Source: an uncultured Eubacteriales bacterium (GTDB lineage Bacteria > Bacillota > Clostridia > Christensenellales > Borkfalkiaceae). From it: a DNA stretch of 54,636 bases. This document shows, one piece after another, positions 16,012 through 23,897 of this stretch (position 1 is its first letter; each line of letters starts with the position of its first letter). The notes beneath the pieces were generated by a model that did not search any database, was not told the DNA's origin, and saw only the letters and a list, made by a program, of their open reading frames with translations. The stretch is taken from NCBI GenBank assembly GCA_900540805.1, contig UQHL01000019.1:1-54636 (forward strand). Direction: 5' to 3'. Both the position numbers and the translations under genes were made by a program.

Positions 16012-16626
16012 ATGAACAAAATCAACGGTTACACGGAAGAGGAAGCAAAAAGTCTGGTCGAATACATCTGGGCGGGCAAACAGGCGGGAAAAACGCTTAC
16101 CTACCTTTTCGAAACTTACGGCGCCCAACACGGCAGAGCCAAGGGCAGCGTACGCAATTACTATTATGCACTGATGAAAAATCCCAAGCAGGACGACCGC
16201 GTGGTAAAGCTTCTCGACGGAAAACAGCTGTCGGTGGAACGGATACGCGAATTTACCGACGAAGAGACGGACGAGACGCTGAGAAGCATTCTTGCCGAAA
16301 AGAGCAAGGGGATTTCCGTGCGCCGCGCGATTTCCAACCTTGCGGGAGGCGACGACAAGCTGATGCTGCGGCTGCAAAATAAATACAGGAACATTCTGAA
16401 AAAGCAGCCCGAACGGATCGAGGCGATCGCCGCGGAGCTGGGCCTGGGCACGGGCGCCGCGGAGAAGAGCTTTTTGCAGAGGCGTCTGGAAAACGAAATC
16501 AATGCCTTGTACGACAAGCTCGCGCTGTCCCTGAAGGAAGAAAACGCGCGCTTGTCCTCGGAAAATATCAAGTTGAGAAGGGAAAACGAAGCCCTGAAAC
16601 GCCGTTCGTCCTTCAAAGAGGTCTGA
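16012..16626 (+). CDS. Myb/RsfA-like DNA-binding protein with coiled-coil tail
   Basis: A 204-aa protein with an N-terminal segment YTEEEAKSLVEYIWAGKQAG ... GRAKGSVRNYYYALM (about residues 7-57) that looks like the SANT/Myb-type domain of RsfA-like regulators in Bacillota. The middle has EKSKGISVRRAISNLAGGD, and the C-terminus (about residues 160-200) is a heptad-rich coiled coil, LALSLKEENARLSSENIK. ATG 16012 follows GGAGGT (16000-16005). A role as a dimeric transcription factor is inference; the target is unknown. Confidence 0.65.
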   Translation: MNKINGYTEEEAKSLVEYIWAGKQAGKTLTYLFETYGAQHGRAKGSVRNYYYALMKNPKQDDRVVKLLDGKQLSVERIREFTDEETDETLRSILAEKSKGISVRRAISNLAGGDDKLMLRLQNKYRNILKKQPERIEAIAAELGLGTGAAEKSFLQRRLENEINALYDKLALSLKEENARLSSENIKLRRENEALKRRSSFKEV

Positions 16627-16645
16627 ACTCGGACGGAAAGGAACA

Positions 16646-16675
16646 AAAGCGCGGAAGAAAATTCTTCCGCGCTTT
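16646..16675. terminator. Bidirectional terminator between convergent genes
   Basis: AAAGCGCGGAAGAA (16646-16659) pairs with TTCTTCCGCGCTTT (16662-16675), 14 bp, flanked by A/T runs on both sides, between a plus gene (ends 16626) and a minus gene (ends 16684). Confidence 0.85.
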
Positions 16676-16683
16676 CAGTATCT

Positions 16684-17127
16684 TCAGACAGAGTCCGACC
16701 TCCCGATGAGATAATCGAGAGAAACGTTGAAAAAATCCGCCAATTTCACAAGGGTCTCGGGTTTGGGAACCGTCTTTTCTTTCCACGACGAAAAATTTGC
16801 GTTGTTCAATTTGCAAGTTTGGGAAATTTGGCAACAGGTAAAACCGCTTTTCGAGATTAAGGCATTTAGCCGCTTAAAAAACGTCGGTTTTTCAAGCGAG
16901 GGAAAATACGCTTCTTCGGCCGCACGGCCGAGAAGATAGTCGAGGGAACAATTAAACAGGTCCGCTATTTTGATAAGGGACGCCAAAGCGGGATAAGAAT
17001 TTCCTTTCCGCCACGAGGAAACGGTTTGCGGAAAGAGGTTTGCCCTTCTCGCAAATCCTGTCACATTCAGATCGTTGAGAATGAGATATTCGTCAAGTGT
17101 TTCCAAAAATGCTTCAAAAGGTTCCAT
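16684..17127 (-). CDS. Regulator with two tandem XRE helix-turn-helix domains
   Basis: A 147-aa protein made of two Cro/C1 HTH domains in tandem. Domain one is about residues 8-68 (VTGFARRANLFPQTVSSWRKG, then LIKIADLFNCSLDYLLGR); domain two is about residues 82-144 (GFTCCQISQTCKLNNANFSSWKE, then LVKLADFFNVSLDYLIGR). Each ends in the same LDYL-GR motif, so the gene probably arose by internal duplication and could bind a two-part operator as a monomer. It lies 25 bp downstream of another XRE gene on the same strand and likely shares its transcript. No Shine-Dalgarno site is evident. Confidence 0.85.
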   Translation of the reverse strand: MEPFEAFLETLDEYLILNDLNVTGFARRANLFPQTVSSWRKGNSYPALASLIKIADLFNCSLDYLLGRAAEEAYFPSLEKPTFFKRLNALISKSGFTCCQISQTCKLNNANFSSWKEKTVPKPETLVKLADFFNVSLDYLIGRSDSV

Positions 17128-17152
17128 TTTTTCATTTGTAAAGGGAGGAGAC

Positions 17153-17383
17153 TTAGTACTTTTGGGGCTGACAAAGAATGTAAGAGGGATCGGCGTCTAT
17201 CACCACGCAGAGGTTTGCAAAAGTGTCGAGGGCAGGCATAATATCGCTTCGGAGATAGTGCGCGACGTTCGATTGCGAAATGTTAAGCCGTTTGGCGATT
17301 TCCGTCTGCGTGAGGCCGCTTTGTCTGATCGCCTCGATCAGCCGCGTGCGAATTTGTTCCAGTGTGATCATCTCAATTTCCAT
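17153..17383 (-). CDS. XRE-family repressor, likely autoregulated
   Basis: A 76-aa single-domain HTH protein (SGLTQTEIAKRLNISQSNVA, about residues 21-41). Its promoter region carries two palindromic operators (17395-17409 and 17424-17438) beginning 12 bp before the start codon, a classic layout for negative autoregulation. ATG 17383 was chosen; ATG 17371 (MITLEQI) is equally possible because neither has a good ribosome site. First gene of a two-gene operon with the double-HTH gene. Confidence 0.85.
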   Translation of the reverse strand: MEIEMITLEQIRTRLIEAIRQSGLTQTEIAKRLNISQSNVAHYLRSDIMPALDTFANLCVVIDADPSYILCQPQKY

Positions 17384-17394
17384 AGTTACATTTT

Positions 17395-17438
17395 ATGACT
17401 ATTAATCATTATTTTCAAGTTTTATGATTATTAATCAT
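17395..17438. promoter_or_regulatory. Pair of operators upstream of the XRE repressor
   Basis: ATGATTA-T-TAATCAT (17424-17438) is a perfect inverted repeat, and ATGACTA-T-TAATCAT (17395-17409) has one mismatch. Their centres are exactly 29 bp apart. Confidence 0.7.
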
Positions 17439-17616
17439 GTAATTGAAAAATAATCAAAGTAAATTTCCGTCGGACGTAAAATATAAGGAAATAACGGGGG
17501 ACAAACGTAAAAGCTACAGAGAATTGTTACGATTGTGAATAAATACGAAAAAATAAACTCATACTGATCTTACGGAACAGGCTGTCGGCCTTTTCCGCAT
17601 AAGGAGGCTATAAGTC

Positions 17617-17910
17617 ATGGAGAAATTCACGATCGGGCTTTTGCTCGGTGCGGTCGGCGGCGCTCTGCTTGCGGCGAACAGCTGTAAGATGCGCACGCTT
17701 GTAAGAAAAGGTCAGGAAGAAGTAAAACAGCGTCTCGATGAAATGATGGACGAGAAGCTTAAGGACATGGAAAACGGCGGCGGCGTTTTTTCCTCGGGCA
17801 GCTCCGAAAACTTGGACGATTCGCAAAGCGGAAAGGGCGAGGGCTCGGATAAGCAGGAGAAAGACTCCCAAGGCAGGGACGGCGCGGAAAGGAAGGAACA
17901 CGGAAAGTAA
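17617..17910 (+). CDS. YtxH-like small membrane-anchored protein
   Basis: A 97-aa protein: a glycine-rich N-terminal hydrophobic helix (FTIGLLLGAVGGALLAANSC, residues 4-23), a charged amphipathic helix (VRKGQEEVKQRLDEMMDEKL) and a disordered Ser/Gly/Glu/Lys tail. This is the pattern of YtxH/gas-vesicle-like general stress proteins, although the match is to form more than to exact motifs. GGAGG precedes the ATG. Monocistronic, with a hairpin at 17954. Confidence 0.6.
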   Translation: MEKFTIGLLLGAVGGALLAANSCKMRTLVRKGQEEVKQRLDEMMDEKLKDMENGGGVFSSGSSENLDDSQSGKGEGSDKQEKDSQGRDGAERKEHGK

Positions 17911-17953
17911 TTTTCCCGTGCGAAGCGCGTTTGTTTTCACATGTTTTTAACGG

Positions 17954-17980
17954 CGCGGCGGAAGTTTTTTCCGCCGCGTT
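17954..17980 (+). terminator. Terminator-like hairpin after the YtxH-like gene
   Basis: CGCGGCGGAA (17954-17963) pairs with TTCCGCCGCG (17969-17978); only two Ts follow, so termination may be weak. Confidence 0.5.
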
Positions 17981-18143
17981 CGCACGTGCGGATTTTCGCC
18001 GCTCCCCCCGCCCGAGCCGACCAAATAAAAATTTATAAAAGTCGAACCTGCACGCTTTCGGACGAAAAAGGAAGCTTTTCCTTTTTATGCAAAAAACGCT
18101 GAAAAAAGTTGTTGTAAAAACATAAAAAACGCTTTCAAAACAA

Positions 18144-18172
18144 TAGACGAACCCGATTATTTATGATATAAT
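18144..18172 (+). promoter_or_regulatory. Promoter of ruvX, predicting a leaderless mRNA
   Basis: TAGACG (18144-18149), 17-bp spacer, TATAAT (18167-18172). Only 6 nt separate the -10 box from the ATG at 18179, so the transcript should begin at or next to the start codon. Confidence 0.55.
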
Positions 18173-18178
18173 AAACGC

Positions 18179-18652
18179 ATGGTATTCAGGCGTGCGATTG
18201 CCTTCGATATAGGCGACAAACGGATAGGCGTGGCGGTGAGCGACCCCTTTAACGAATACGCGATTCCTGCGGAAACTTACTTTCGTACCCGCAGCTTCGG
18301 CGCGGACGTGGCGGCGATCGCAAGGATAGCGCGGGAGCGGGGCGCGGGAATCATCGTCTGCGGAATGCCCGTCAATTTCGACGGCTCGGAAAGCGTTCAG
18401 ACGGAAAAGACCCGCCGTTTTATCGAGGCCCTCGAAAGGGCTACCGACCTGCCCGTGGAGCTCGAGGACGAGCGTTTTACCACCATGCAGGCGCGGGAAG
18501 TGCAGGTGATGGGCGGCGTTAAGCGCGACAAGCGCAAACAGACGATCGATTCGATTGCGGCGTCGTACATTCTCGAAGGATACCTGGCGCGCACCAAAAA
18601 GCGCGTTTCCAAGCTCCTCGAACAGCCGTCGGAGGACGGGGACAACGAATAA
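18179..18652 (+). CDS. ruvX: Putative pre-16S rRNA nuclease / Holliday junction resolvase RuvX (YqgF)
   Basis: A 157-aa RNase H-fold nuclease involved in 16S rRNA 5' maturation; also annotated as a Holliday junction resolvase. It shows the AFDIGDKRIGVAVSD active-site strand (residues 7-21), VCGMPVNFDGSES, the LEDERFTTMQA motif with the acidic pair and a C-terminal DSIAASYILEGYL. The start is fixed because a stop codon lies in frame at 18164 and the conserved strand begins at residue 7; no Shine-Dalgarno site is possible within the predicted transcript. The following DUF1292 gene is its usual neighbour. Confidence 0.93.
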   Translation: MVFRRAIAFDIGDKRIGVAVSDPFNEYAIPAETYFRTRSFGADVAAIARIARERGAGIIVCGMPVNFDGSESVQTEKTRRFIEALERATDLPVELEDERFTTMQAREVQVMGGVKRDKRKQTIDSIAASYILEGYLARTKKRVSKLLEQPSEDGDNE

Positions 18653-18686
18653 ATGCAAGGAGAGCGCCTTTCGGCGCGGAGAAACC

Positions 18687-19019
18687 ATGGAAAAGAAAGA
18701 TTTGACGGACGACGAAGAGTACGACGATAATATTCTCGAGCTCGAGGACGACGAAGGCAACGTCGAAAAGTACCTTCATGTAGGCACAATCGAATATAAG
18801 GGCGAATGGTATTGTTTCTTCCAGAAAGCGGAACCCGAAACCGAGGAGGAAGAGGACGAAGTGGTGATGTTCCTTTTGAAGGGCGAAGGCGACGAGCAGG
18901 AGCTTCTGCCTCTGGAGGACGAGACCCTGATGGACGAGGTCTTTGCGGAGTTCTGCAACCAATACGAGCAGTACGAGGACAGCGACGACGCGATGAAGCT
19001 TGACGGCGCGGACGACTGA
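18687..19019 (+). CDS. DUF1292 (YrzB-like) acidic protein
   Basis: A 110-aa very acidic cytoplasmic protein of the DUF1292 family, found beside ruvX in many Bacillota; function unknown. The core ILELEDDEGNVEKYLHVGTIEYKGEWYCFF (about residues 15-45) and VVMFLLKGEG are typical, and the tail is rich in Asp and Glu. ATG 18687 was chosen because the conserved region begins shortly after it. The ribosome site may be GGAGA right upstream or AAGGAG at 18657, separated by a small GCGCC-TTTC-GGCGC hairpin that could affect translation. Confidence 0.88.
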   Translation: MEKKDLTDDEEYDDNILELEDDEGNVEKYLHVGTIEYKGEWYCFFQKAEPETEEEEDEVVMFLLKGEGDEQELLPLEDETLMDEVFAEFCNQYEQYEDSDDAMKLDGADD

Positions 19020-19053
19020 TCGGAGTTCCGCGAAAAATTTTTTACGCAAAAGA

Positions 19054-19088
19054 CGCCTCTTGCCCGAGCTCGGGAAAGAGGCGGTTTC
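19054..19088 (+). terminator. Terminator-like hairpin after the DUF1292 gene
   Basis: CGCCTCTT (19054-19061) pairs with AAGAGGCG (19076-19083), enclosing CCCGAGCTCGGG; followed by GTTTCTGTTTC. Confidence 0.6.
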
Positions 19089-19109
19089 TGTTTCGGGGGG
19101 AGGGATTTT

Positions 19110-19451
19110 ATGGCAAAAGCGGAGTATTATCTGCACGGCGACTTCGACAAAGTGCTGCAGAGCCTGGAGGCGGAGGTTTTTAACAGCGTTTCGGCAAGCC
19201 TGGAAGCTTCGAGCGATTTTCAATCCCCATCCTGCCGCTGCGCGGTACGCGTATATGAGCGATACAGCTGGTCGGGCGGCAATCGGGTGAGCCTGAACGT
19301 CACTCTCCTCCAAAGCGACGGTCGGTTGTTTTGTTCTGCGATTGCGTCGGGCGGCAGCCAGGCGGTATTTTTCAAAATCAACACGTTTGGGGAAGAATCG
19401 TTTCTGGACTGTGTCCGCGACGCGCTGGCGCCCTTTTCGGACGGAAACTGA
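19110..19451 (+). CDS. DUF6054-like small protein
   Basis: A 113-aa protein with no signal peptide or membrane helix. The pattern GDFDKVLQSLEAEV ... CAVRVYERYSWSGGNRVSLNV ... ASGGSQAVFFKINTFGEESFLD matches my memory of the DUF6054 family in clostridia, whose function is not known. The ATG follows GGGAGGG. It lies 41 bp before the DUF1538 gene and could be in its operon. Confidence 0.65.
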   Translation: MAKAEYYLHGDFDKVLQSLEAEVFNSVSASLEASSDFQSPSCRCAVRVYERYSWSGGNRVSLNVTLLQSDGRLFCSAIASGGSQAVFFKINTFGEESFLDCVRDALAPFSDGN

Positions 19452-19492
19452 GTGGGAGAGCAGGAGTCGATTTCAAAAAACGGAGGGACGGC

Positions 19493-21046
19493 ATGAGAGA
19501 GAGGGAGCGGCTGAAGGAACGGCGCAAGGGCATGACGGAAGCGCTGAAGGAAAAACTGAAGGAGGCTTTTCAGGCGGTGTTCCCCATCGCCCTGATCGTT
19601 TTGGGCCTTGCTATTACGCTGACGCCGCTGCATACAGGTGTTTTTCTGCTCTTTTGCATAGGCGTTTTGCTGTTGGTGGTCGGCACCGCGCTGTTCGCGC
19701 TGGGCGCGGACATGTCCATGCTGGTCATCGGCCAGAAAGTGGGCGCGACGCTCACCAAAAGCAAAAAAGTTTGGTTGATCGCCTTTGTCAGCTTCGTTAT
19801 CGGCGTCATCGTCACCATGGCGGAGCCCGATCTGCAAATTCTTGCGGAACAGGTAAACGACATCGACAATATGGTTATGGTAATTACCGTTTCCGTCGGC
19901 ATGGGCCTCTTTCTCATGATAGCGATGCTGCGCATCGTGTTCGGGGTAAGGCTTTCCATTCTTCTGGCTATCCTCTACCCTCTTCTTTTTATGGTGGCGC
20001 TGTGCTTTGTGCCGCAGAGCTTTTGGGCAATTTCGTTTGACGCGGGCGGCGTAACCACGGGGCCCGTAACCGTACCCTTCATTATGTCTCTGGGCGTAGG
20101 CGTCGCCGCCGTGCGGAGCGGCAAAAACAGCGGCGACGACAGCTTCGGCCTCGTGGCGTTGAGCAGTATCGGGCCCGTGCTGGCGGTGATGATCCTCGGC
20201 ATTGTCTATAAAGCGCAGGGCGGGGAATATATTTTCGAGGATCCGTTTATTCCCGAAACCACCCAAAACGCCTTTGTCGCTTACGGCCGGGGGCTGGGTA
20301 CATATGCGCTGGAGGTGCTTCGCGCGCTCTCGCCCATCGCGGCGTTTTTCGCGCTCTTTCAGCTGGTTACGCGGGCGTTTGCAAAGCGTCAGCTGATCAA
20401 GGTGCTCATCGGTATCGTTTATACCTTCTGCGGGCTGACGTTCTTTTTGACGGGGGCAAACGTCGGGTTTATGCCCGTCGGTCGGGAAATCGGCAAGTCG
20501 CTGGCCTCCCTGTGGGGCGGCTGGCTGCTGGTGCCCGTCGGTATGCTTTTAGGCTACTTCGTCGTATCGGCCGAGCCTGCCGTATATGTATTGAATAAAC
20601 AGGTGGAGCACATGTCCGCGGGCGCCGTGTCTGCCTCCGCCATGAAAAAGGGCTTGTGTATCGGCGTTTGCGCCGCGCTCGGCTTCGCCATGCTGCGCAT
20701 CGTCGTCGGCTTCAACGTCATGTGGCTGCTGCTGCCCGGCTATGCCGTGGCGCTCGTCCTCATGTTTTTTGCGCCCCGGCTGTTTACGGGCATCGCGTTC
20801 GACTCGGGCGGTGTGGCCAGCGGCGCCATGGTCTCCTCGTTTGTGCTGCCTATGGCGATCGGCGCGTGCTCGGTGATTGCGCCGTCGGAGATTATGACCC
20901 TGGCGTTCGGGTGCGTCGCGCTGGTGGCTTTGGCGCCCCTCATCAGTATCCAGGTGCTGGGGATCCATTATAAGCATAAGACGGCGACCTATAAAAAGAA
21001 TTTCCTCAGCGAAGAGGACGACATTGTGGAATACGAGGTGAACTGA
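19493..21046 (+). CDS. DUF1538 family polytopic membrane protein
   Basis: A 517-aa membrane protein of the DUF1538 family with two homologous halves of about six spans. Each half carries a matching signature: SFDAGGVTTGPVTVPFIMSLG (about residues 182-202) and AFDSGGVASGAMVSSFVLPMA (about 436-456). Such paired helix-break motifs suggest an inverted- or direct-repeat transporter; the substrate is unknown. ATG 19493 lies 6 nt after GGAGG (19482-19486). The next gene starts 2 bp after its stop and encodes PII-like domains, which suggests a transporter regulated by a PII-type sensor. Confidence 0.88.
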   Translation: MRERERLKERRKGMTEALKEKLKEAFQAVFPIALIVLGLAITLTPLHTGVFLLFCIGVLLLVVGTALFALGADMSMLVIGQKVGATLTKSKKVWLIAFVSFVIGVIVTMAEPDLQILAEQVNDIDNMVMVITVSVGMGLFLMIAMLRIVFGVRLSILLAILYPLLFMVALCFVPQSFWAISFDAGGVTTGPVTVPFIMSLGVGVAAVRSGKNSGDDSFGLVALSSIGPVLAVMILGIVYKAQGGEYIFEDPFIPETTQNAFVAYGRGLGTYALEVLRALSPIAAFFALFQLVTRAFAKRQLIKVLIGIVYTFCGLTFFLTGANVGFMPVGREIGKSLASLWGGWLLVPVGMLLGYFVVSAEPAVYVLNKQVEHMSAGAVSASAMKKGLCIGVCAALGFAMLRIVVGFNVMWLLLPGYAVALVLMFFAPRLFTGIAFDSGGVASGAMVSSFVLPMAIGACSVIAPSEIMTLAFGCVALVALAPLISIQVLGIHYKHKTATYKKNFLSEEDDIVEYEVN

Positions 21047-21047
21047 C

Positions 21048-21887
21048 GTGAGCGCGATTGAAAAGACCACCGTTAAAAATCTCCCGCCCGTCGCGGGGAA
21101 GCTGAAAAAACTGCACGTCGCGGGCCGCCTGCGCGAAAAGGACGGCGAGGGCCGCCGAGCGTCGCCGAGGCTGAAACTGCTGATCGGCGTGGTCGCTTCG
21201 GGCGACGCGGCGGAGGTCGTGGAGCTGTGCAATTCGTTCGGCGCGGCGCTCAGCTACTCGATCGAGGCGTCGGGGACGGCGCGGACGGCCGTGCTCGACT
21301 ATCTCGGCATCGGGGAATCCCCCAAGCGCGTCGTTTTGTCGCTGATTTCCGAAAGCGCGGAACGGGCGGTTCTGGAAGGGATTCAGAAAGAAATGGAATT
21401 GTATTTGGTGGGAAAGGGCATCTGTTTTACTCTGCCTTTGACGGGCGTATCGAGCATCGTCGCGGGCGGACTTTTGAAGGCCGCGCCCAGGGACGGCGCC
21501 GCAGGGAGGGAAGGAAAAATGAACGAGGAAAAGAGAGTATATGATTTGATTATCGCCGCCATGCAGAGCGGTTATGCCGACGACGCGATGAACGCGGCGC
21601 GCGCCGCGGGCGCCGCGGGCGGAACGCTGATTCATGCCGCCACGCTCAACAACCGCAAGGCGGAACAGCTGATCGGCATTACGTTGCAGCAGGAAACGGA
21701 AATTTTAATGATTTTGACCAAGCGCGAGGGCAAGCTGCCCATTATGCGCGCGATACAGGAAACGGCGGGCTTAAAAACGGACGCGGGCGGCGTTTTGTTT
21801 TCCCTGCCCGTGGATAATCTGATAGGAGTCGGCTCCATGTCGCCCGACGCTTCCGCGCCTTCCGCGGACGCCCGAACGGGCGAATAA
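21048..21887 (+). CDS. Protein with two PII-like (GlnB-fold) domains
   Basis: A 279-aa cytoplasmic protein. Domain one (about residues 40-140, LKLLIGVVASGDAAEVVELC ... GKGICFTLPLTGVSSI) and domain two (about 160-265, VYDLIIAAMQSGYADDAMNA ... GGVLFSLPVDNLIGV) both follow the PII beta-alpha-beta pattern, including the terminal G-x-FSLP strand, but the T-loop tyrosine of GlnB is not evident. Starting with GTG 2 bp after the DUF1538 stop, it is almost certainly coupled to that gene. A role in sensing a nucleotide or ion and gating the transporter is inference. The N-terminal 38 basic residues may be extra. Confidence 0.75.
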   Translation: MSAIEKTTVKNLPPVAGKLKKLHVAGRLREKDGEGRRASPRLKLLIGVVASGDAAEVVELCNSFGAALSYSIEASGTARTAVLDYLGIGESPKRVVLSLISESAERAVLEGIQKEMELYLVGKGICFTLPLTGVSSIVAGGLLKAAPRDGAAGREGKMNEEKRVYDLIIAAMQSGYADDAMNAARAAGAAGGTLIHAATLNNRKAEQLIGITLQQETEILMILTKREGKLPIMRAIQETAGLKTDAGGVLFSLPVDNLIGVGSMSPDASAPSADARTGE

Positions 21888-22178
21888 GCGGCGCGGTTTT
21901 GGGCGTACGGGCAGAATAGCGTTATGCGGGCGCGTCGGGCGGCGCGCTTCAAAAAAACGGGAACAAATTGGCAAGAAAGCGACTCTTTGATCGGAAAATG
22001 TGCGCAGGGCGGACGCCTTTGGGGGGAACCGCGCATATATGACGGGCGGAGGTCGCTTTTTTCTATGGCCTTTTATCCGCTCAACGGGCGATCGGGCAGG
22101 CTTTGCCGAAGCTCGCGCGCCGCTCGGCAGGCTTTTCGGGGCGGAAATGACAGAATACGAAAAATGGGAAATCGGGTT
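21888..22178. other. Spacer with no recognised feature
   Basis: The 291 bp between the PII-like gene and the ABC transporter are G+C-rich. I see no consensus promoter, convincing hairpin terminator, repeat or gene. Short open frames here have no ribosome site and no family resemblance. Confidence 0.5.
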
Positions 22179-23888
22179 ATGAAAAACATCTGGAAACGAT
22201 TGAAAAAATACAGACTGCCGCTGACCGCGGCATTTGTCATGCTGGTGCTTTCCACCATGTGCTCGGTGGCTCTGCCCACCCTGATGACGAACATCGTGGA
22301 TTACGGCATCAACGAAAAAAATCTCGATTACGTCTATAAGACGTGCGCGGTGATGGCGGCGGTCGCCGTGGCGGACGTCGTTTTGGTGGTCGCCGCCTAT
22401 AAAATCGGTCAGGAGGCTACGGCGAAGTTCTGCGGAGATCTGCGCGCGGAGATTTTTGCGAAAGTCAACGACATGCCCTCGGATACCTTCAAAAAAATGG
22501 GCACGGGCGCGCTGCTTACCCGTTCGATAGAGGACGTGGACCGCGTGGGGGACGTGCTCAATACGCTGATGAGCGCGCTGTCCGCCATTCCCTTCACCAT
22601 GATCATGGGCACGGTGCTGGCCTTCCGTCAGGATTGGGTGCTGGCGCTGATCCTCTTCGCGTTTGTGCCCGTCGTGCTGGCGGTGGTGATGCTGGTGTCG
22701 AGGAAAATACATCCCCTCTGGAAAATTTCCGACGAATATATGGACAAACAAAACGCGCTGATCCGCAGCCGCCTTTCGGGAATCCGCGTCGTGCGCGCGT
22801 TCAACCGCGAAAGCGCGGAGCAAAAGAAAATAGACAGGGCTACCCACGTCATGGCGGACAATATCGTCAACGCCAATATCCGCGCGGGGCTGATCAGTCC
22901 CGTGTGTATGCTGGTGCTCAACCTCGTGGTGGTGCTCATTCTCTACGTGGGCGCTTTCCGCGTCACGCTCCCCGAAACCAAGCTCACCGCGGGCGGGATA
23001 TTCGCCGTGATCGAATACGTGGGTATGATTATGTCGGGCATTATGACGATTTCCTTTACGATCTCCGAGGTGCCGCGGGCGCGGGTCAACTGCGCCCGTA
23101 TCGGCGAAGTGCTCTCCGCCCCCTCCGTTCCCGAACGTCCGGACGGCGATTTTGCGCCTTTTAAGGGGGAAATTTCTTTGAAAAACGTCTCCTATCGGTA
23201 TTACGACAGCGAGGGGGACGCGCTCACAAACGTGAATATGGAAATCGCGGCGGGGGAAAAAATCGCGGTAATCGGCGGTACGGGCTCGGGAAAGAGCACG
23301 ATGGTGCGCCTGCTCATGGGATTTTCCGCGCCGACGGGCGGCGAGCTTCTGTTCGACGGCATTAACGCCGGAGAGATCGGCGAACGGCGGATCCGCGACA
23401 ACGTCAGCTGCGTGCTGCAAAAGGACACGGTTTTTTCGGGTACGGTGCGGGAAAACGTGGAAGCGGGCAGGCAGGTAAGCGACGAGGAGATTTTATCCGC
23501 GATAGAGGACGCACAGCTTCTCGGGTTTGTAAGCGAGCAGGAGGAAGGGACGGATTATCCCACCACGCAGCGCGGCGGCAACCTTTCGGGCGGACAAAAG
23601 CAGCGTCTGGCGATCGCCCGCGCGATTTTGAAGCCCGCGTCCATATACATTTTCGACGACAGTTTTTCCGCGCTCGACTTTATGACCGAATCGCGCCTGC
23701 GGGCGCGGCTGGCTTCGAGGCTGAAGGGAAAGACGCAGATCGTCGTTACCCAGCGCGTGACGACGGCGATGAGCTGTGACAGGATTTACGTGTTCGACGG
23801 CGGGACCGTCAGCGCTTCGGGCACGCACGAACAGTTGCTGGAAGCCTGTCCGATCTATCGGGAAATTTATCTTTCCCAAACGAGGTGA
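22179..23888 (+). CDS. ABC exporter half-transporter, degenerate-site partner
   Basis: A 569-aa protein with six membrane spans then an ATP-binding domain. Walker A is GGTGSGKST (about residues 365-373), the signature motif is NLSGGQKQR and Walker B is IYIFDDSFSALD, with Asp where the catalytic Glu should be; the H-loop reads VTQRVTT with Gln for His. These changes mark the non-hydrolysing partner of a heterodimeric exporter, which fits the intact partner 10 bp downstream. ATG 22179 was chosen; an in-frame ATG at 22164 is possible and neither has a strong ribosome site. Substrate (drug, peptide or lipid) unknown. Confidence 0.9.
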   Translation: MKNIWKRLKKYRLPLTAAFVMLVLSTMCSVALPTLMTNIVDYGINEKNLDYVYKTCAVMAAVAVADVVLVVAAYKIGQEATAKFCGDLRAEIFAKVNDMPSDTFKKMGTGALLTRSIEDVDRVGDVLNTLMSALSAIPFTMIMGTVLAFRQDWVLALILFAFVPVVLAVVMLVSRKIHPLWKISDEYMDKQNALIRSRLSGIRVVRAFNRESAEQKKIDRATHVMADNIVNANIRAGLISPVCMLVLNLVVVLILYVGAFRVTLPETKLTAGGIFAVIEYVGMIMSGIMTISFTISEVPRARVNCARIGEVLSAPSVPERPDGDFAPFKGEISLKNVSYRYYDSEGDALTNVNMEIAAGEKIAVIGGTGSGKSTMVRLLMGFSAPTGGELLFDGINAGEIGERRIRDNVSCVLQKDTVFSGTVRENVEAGRQVSDEEILSAIEDAQLLGFVSEQEEGTDYPTTQRGGNLSGGQKQRLAIARAILKPASIYIFDDSFSALDFMTESRLRARLASRLKGKTQIVVTQRVTTAMSCDRIYVFDGGTVSASGTHEQLLEACPIYREIYLSQTR

Positions 23889-23897
23889 ACGCTTTAT

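Noticed and set aside
22000..22182. Short frame before the ABC exporter
   Set aside because: No ribosome site, no recognisable motif, and composition typical of a chance frame in G+C-rich spacer.
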